Shown here in pieces: positions 61,404 to 64,000 of a DNA stretch of 64,000 nt. The stretch lies in contig NZ_JOMJ01000004.1 in the NCBI RefSeq assembly GCF_000711295.1, positions 310,001-374,000 of the forward strand. Direction: 5' to 3'. Below the pieces are notes generated by a model. The model was given only the letters and a program-made list of their open reading frames with translations. It did not search any database and was not told the origin of the DNA. The translations under genes were made by a program, and so were the position numbers. Each line of letters begins with the position of its first letter. The stretch's first letter is position 1. The stretch is from Desulfohalovibrio reitneri. Its GTDB lineage: Bacteria > Desulfobacterota > Desulfovibrionia > Desulfovibrionales > Desulfovibrionaceae.

Positions 61404-61928
61404 CTACTCCCCGGACAGCCAGGCGAGGGTGGTGCGGTAGCCGGGCTGGATGGGCAGTACCACCTCCCGTCCCTCCTCGGTGTAGAAGTCCTGCAGCGGC
61501 TGGCGTGTCAGCAGGTCCAGCCGGTCTGTCAGGCCCAGGTCGCGATAGAAGGCGATCTGGGCGTAGGTGGACTGCGGCGGCGGGTCCTCGCCGAAGGCCT
61601 CTCTGCGCTGCTGGTCGAACCCCTGTTCCTGGATGTCGAAGGGCTGGTAGGCGCGGCCGGTGAGGATGGTCTTGCATACCGGTCCGGCGGCTGCGCCCCG
61701 CCAGACAAAGACCGGAGCGAAGTTCATCATGATGGTTTTGCCCTCCTTCAGGCGGAAAAAGACAGCGAAGCAGATGTCCGCCCGGTCGTCCGGCTCTGGG
61801 GCCTGGAGGGGTTGGTGGGTGACGCGGATGACGTCGCCTTCTTCGGAGCGGATGGTGTAGTCCTCCTGCCCCGCCGCCGGGAGGGCGGCCAGCAAGAGCA
61901 GGCAGAGTGCGGCGGCGAGTGTGCGCAT
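61404..61928 (-). CDS. Exported protein of unknown function
   Basis: This 174-residue protein has a clear signal peptide (MRTLAAALCLLLLAALPAAGQ, cleavage after AAG). The mature part of about 153 residues is a mixed alpha/beta domain with VIRVTHQPL, CFAVFFRLKEGKTIMMNF and VWRGAAAGPVCKTILTG, and two Cys residues that could form a disulfide. No family was recognised. It lies between the glycosyltransferases and the betaine transporter on the same strand, 32 bases after the proX-like stop, so it might be co-transcribed with the transporter. Confidence 0.75.
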   Translation of the reverse strand: MRTLAAALCLLLLAALPAAGQEDYTIRSEEGDVIRVTHQPLQAPEPDDRADICFAVFFRLKEGKTIMMNFAPVFVWRGAAAGPVCKTILTGRAYQPFDIQEQGFDQQRREAFGEDPPPQSTYAQIAFYRDLGLTDRLDLLTRQPLQDFYTEEGREVVLPIQPGYRTTLAWLSGE

Positions 61929-61960
61929 GGCCGCAACCTATCCACGCCCGGCCGCGCTGT

Positions 61961-62839
61961 CTACGGCAGCCAGGACTCCACCAGGTCCCGGTGCGCCTCC
62001 ATCCACGCCCTGGCGGCCGCTCGCTGATCCTGGTGGCGGTTGAAGGTGTCCATCAGTCCGCCGATCTGCTGGTCGGTGAAGAAGAAGTTGCGAAAGAAGG
62101 CGGCCGCCTCGGGCAGGTCGCGGGTCACGTCCGGGCGTCCGATGGTGTGGATGTTCTCGGCCCGCCCGTAGACATTCTTGGGGTCGTCCAGGAACTTCAG
62201 CTTCCAGCGGGCGAACATCCAGTGGGGCTTCCACCCTGTGACCACGATTGGCTCCCCCGCCGCGATGGCGTCTTTGAGCGATGCTGTCATGGCCGCGCCC
62301 GAGGAGCTGACCAGGCTCATGTCCAGGCCGTACTCCGCGATGGCCTTGTCCGTGGCCTCCATGATGCCCGCCCCTGAGTCGATGCCGGTGATCCTGCCGC
62401 CGAACAGCCCGGACTCGCGCCGGAGCTGGGGAATGGTCCCCACGTCCACGTAGTCCGGCACTACCAGCCCCACGCGCGCCCCTTTGTAGTTGTGCCCCAG
62501 GTCGGTCAGGGTTTCGCCGTAGCGGTCCATGTAGTGGCTGTGGGTCAGGGGCAGCCAGGCGTCGGGGAAGAAGTCCAGGTCGCTTTTGGCCAGGGATGTA
62601 AAGATGGGCGCGGGGTCGGCCATGGTCAACTCCACCCGGTAGCCCAGCTCGCTCTCCAGGATTTCCCTGGCCAGGTAGGTCATGGCGATGCCCTCGGCCC
62701 AGGAAACGTAGCCGATGCGCACGGTCCGCTCCCGCGTGGTTCCCTGGCCGGGGTCGGCCATGAAACGCCCGAATCCCGCGATGGCCGCGAAGGCCAGCAG
62801 CCAGACCAGCGGTTCCCATTTGCCGCGAAGCTTGGCCAT
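61961..62839 (-). CDS. Glycine betaine/proline-type substrate-binding protein (OpuAC/ProX-like)
   Basis: This 292-residue protein has an N-terminal membrane anchor (KWEPLVWLLAFAAIAGFGRFMA) and an OpuAC-type binding domain: VRIGYVSWAEGIAMTYLAREILE near 40, ADPAPIFTSLAKSDLDFFPDAWLPLTH near 73, and GEPIVVTGWKPHWMFARW near 200 with Trp residues that could form the aromatic cage for the trimethylammonium group. It captures glycine betaine or a similar compatible solute. Its start is directly adjacent to the permease stop, so it is the last transporter gene. Such uptake fits a marine or salt-tolerant lifestyle. Confidence 0.88.
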   Translation of the reverse strand: MAKLRGKWEPLVWLLAFAAIAGFGRFMADPGQGTTRERTVRIGYVSWAEGIAMTYLAREILESELGYRVELTMADPAPIFTSLAKSDLDFFPDAWLPLTHSHYMDRYGETLTDLGHNYKGARVGLVVPDYVDVGTIPQLRRESGLFGGRITGIDSGAGIMEATDKAIAEYGLDMSLVSSSGAAMTASLKDAIAAGEPIVVTGWKPHWMFARWKLKFLDDPKNVYGRAENIHTIGRPDVTRDLPEAAAFFRNFFFTDQQIGGLMDTFNRHQDQRAAARAWMEAHRDLVESWLP

Positions 62840-63661
62840 CTACTTCCTCCCCAGGCCCTGGGTCACTCGGTCCAGGAACATGGCCAGGATGACCACCGCC
62901 AGGCCGGATTCGAAGCCCAGGCCGATGCGGAGCTGCTCGATGCCTTTGAGCACCTGCTGGCCCAGGCCGCCCGCGCCGATCATGGCCGCGATGACCACCA
63001 TGGACAGGGCCAGCATGATGGTCTGGTTGACCCCGGCGAGTATGGTGGTGAGCGCCAGCGGCAGCTGCACCTTGAAGAGCAGCTGGCGGTCGTTGCCGCC
63101 GAAGGCGCGGGTGGCCTCCACCACCTCCTCGGAAACCTGGCGGATGCCCAGGTTGGTCAGCCGCACCGAGGGAGGCATGGCAAAGATGACCGTGGCCATT
63201 GCCCCGGGCACCTTGCCCAGCTGGAAGAAGAGCACCGCCGGGATGAGATAGACGAAGGCCGGCATGGTCTGCATGAAGTCCAGCACCGGCCGAACGGCCT
63301 GCTCCACCCTGTCGTTGCGGGCCGCCCAGATGCCCACGGGTATGCCCACCAGCAAGGCGAAGGCGGCCGAGGCCAGCACCAGGGCCAGGGTGCGCATGGC
63401 GTCGTCCCACATGCCCATGCCGTCCACCAGGAACATGCCCAGCAGGGTGAAGATGCCCACCCCGCGTCCGGACACCCGCCAGGCCAGGGCGGCCAGGAAG
63501 GGGATCATGAGATAGGAGGGCGGTGCCAGAAGCAGGCCCTCGCTGATGCTGATGACGAAGTTCACGGCCGTGGACACGGCGCTGAAGAAGGGGGCCAGGG
63601 TGGTGTTCATCCACTCGATACCCCGGGCGAAAACGTCGCCCACCGGGATGGAGACGATCAT
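62840..63661 (-). CDS. Glycine betaine/proline-type ABC permease (OpuAB/ProW-like)
   Basis: This 273-residue membrane protein has about six helices and the BPD_transp_1 permease core: TLALVLASAAFALLVGIPVGIWAARN near 90, the EAA-like loop EEVVEATRAFGGNDRQLLFKVQLPLALTTILAGVNQTIMLALSMVVI near 177, and GAGGLGQQVLKGIEQL near 225. It starts with VSIPVGDVFARGIEWMNT-like residues typical of ProW. Its start overlaps the ATPase gene end by 4 bases. Confidence 0.92.
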   Translation of the reverse strand: MIVSIPVGDVFARGIEWMNTTLAPFFSAVSTAVNFVISISEGLLLAPPSYLMIPFLAALAWRVSGRGVGIFTLLGMFLVDGMGMWDDAMRTLALVLASAAFALLVGIPVGIWAARNDRVEQAVRPVLDFMQTMPAFVYLIPAVLFFQLGKVPGAMATVIFAMPPSVRLTNLGIRQVSEEVVEATRAFGGNDRQLLFKVQLPLALTTILAGVNQTIMLALSMVVIAAMIGAGGLGQQVLKGIEQLRIGLGFESGLAVVILAMFLDRVTQGLGRK

Positions 63662-64000
63662 GATGCAGCACCTCCGGCGATGGCCTTGAGCAATTCGTCG
63701 CGGAAAATCACTCCTTGCAGGCGGCCCTGGCCGTCAACAACGGGAAGGGGCCAGGGGTCCTGGGTGGAACGCTGCAGGATGGCGATGAGATGCTGGTCCA
63801 CCCCGGCCGTGCGGGAGGAGAGCATGATGTCCTCGACCTTTCCTTCATGTTCCTGGGCGTCGCGCAGGCGGACGACTCCGCGCAGTTTTCCCTCCTTCAC
63901 CACATAGAGGTAAGGCAGGTCAGACTGCTCCATCTTTTCCACCGCCTCGGCGGCGGTGGCGTCCGGCGGCAGGGTGGGCGGCGCCTTCTCGGAATCCATG
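63658..64000 (-). CDS. C-terminal part of glycine betaine ABC ATPase with CBS domains (OpuAA/ProV-like)
   Basis: The window ends inside this gene. The visible 114 or so residues form a CBS-domain pair: TAAEAVEKMEQSDLPYLYVVKEGKLRGVVRLRDA and VEDIMLSSRTAGVDQHLIAILQRSTQDPWPLPVVDGQGRLQGVIFRDELL. In OpuAA and ProV such a CBS pair follows the ABC domain and senses ionic strength or nucleotides. The ATP-binding domain lies beyond the edge. The overlap with the permease gene by 4 bases confirms the operon. The methionine at the window edge is probably internal. Confidence 0.85.
   Translation of the reverse strand, partial: MDSEKAPPTLPPDATAAEAVEKMEQSDLPYLYVVKEGKLRGVVRLRDAQEHEGKVEDIMLSSRTAGVDQHLIAILQRSTQDPWPLPVVDGQGRLQGVIFRDELLKAIAGGAAS

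Overview
The window is a strongly GC-rich bacterial chromosome segment, most likely from a sulfate-reducing Desulfovibrionaceae member (Desulfobacterota). The main clues are a complete tmcABCD operon (tetraheme cytochrome c3, CCG-type Fe-S protein, cytochrome b, Trp-rich repeat protein), menaquinone synthesis by the futalosine route, a meso-DAP type peptidoglycan pathway and several radical SAM enzymes. It is almost entirely core genome: no insertion sequence, integrase, phage gene, rRNA operon or CRISPR array was seen.

Layout. 1-5 kb: end of an exported-protein gene, a metallo-beta-lactamase-fold hydrolase and the tmc operon, all leftward, with a promoter, a 5'-leader hairpin and a terminator. 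5-10.5 kb: a two-domain ornithine-lipid type acyltransferase, a fatty-acid desaturase, a tandem ABC ATPase and cysQ. 10.5-15.5 kb: mqnA-mqnC-mqnE-tetR leftward, divergent from mqnD; a palindromic operator lies between them. 15.6-22.7 kb: a disulfide-oxidoreductase-like flavoprotein, an HDOD protein with cheD, a DksA-type regulator, a 54-aa protein, a membrane protein and an arsR / Cys-rich protein / MOT1-type transporter operon. 22.9-31.4 kb: ribB behind an FMN riboswitch, tRNA-Pro(TGG), amrS with a 45-aa membrane protein, purM, a radical SAM protein, rplM-rpsI, a methyltransferase and an HD hydrolase. 31.5-34.5 kb: a CBS protein, and pyruvate kinase with an HD-GYP phosphodiesterase.

34.8-51.7 kb is an intact division and cell wall cluster: mraZ-rsmH-ftsL-ftsI-murE-murF-mraY-murD-ftsW-murG-murC-murB-ftsQ-ftsA-ftsZ. 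Most genes overlap their neighbours by a few bases, MraZ-box-like repeats stand in front, and no ddl is present. It is followed by a radical SAM gene, a VOC protein, two small zinc-ribbon proteins, a U32-like protein and glycogen phosphorylase.

The most unusual stretch is 58.3-59.4 kb. Two small unrecognised proteins each have a flagellar sigma-28-like promoter (TAAA-N16-GCCGA type). Between them lie about 450 bp with no credible gene: a 118-nt imperfect inverted repeat followed by several short GC hairpins, three of them built on the same 12-mer. This could be a structured RNA or a small non-coding mobile element, and it is the best candidate here for something undescribed. The window ends with two glycosyltransferases, an exported protein and a glycine betaine-type ABC transporter whose ATPase gene runs off the edge.
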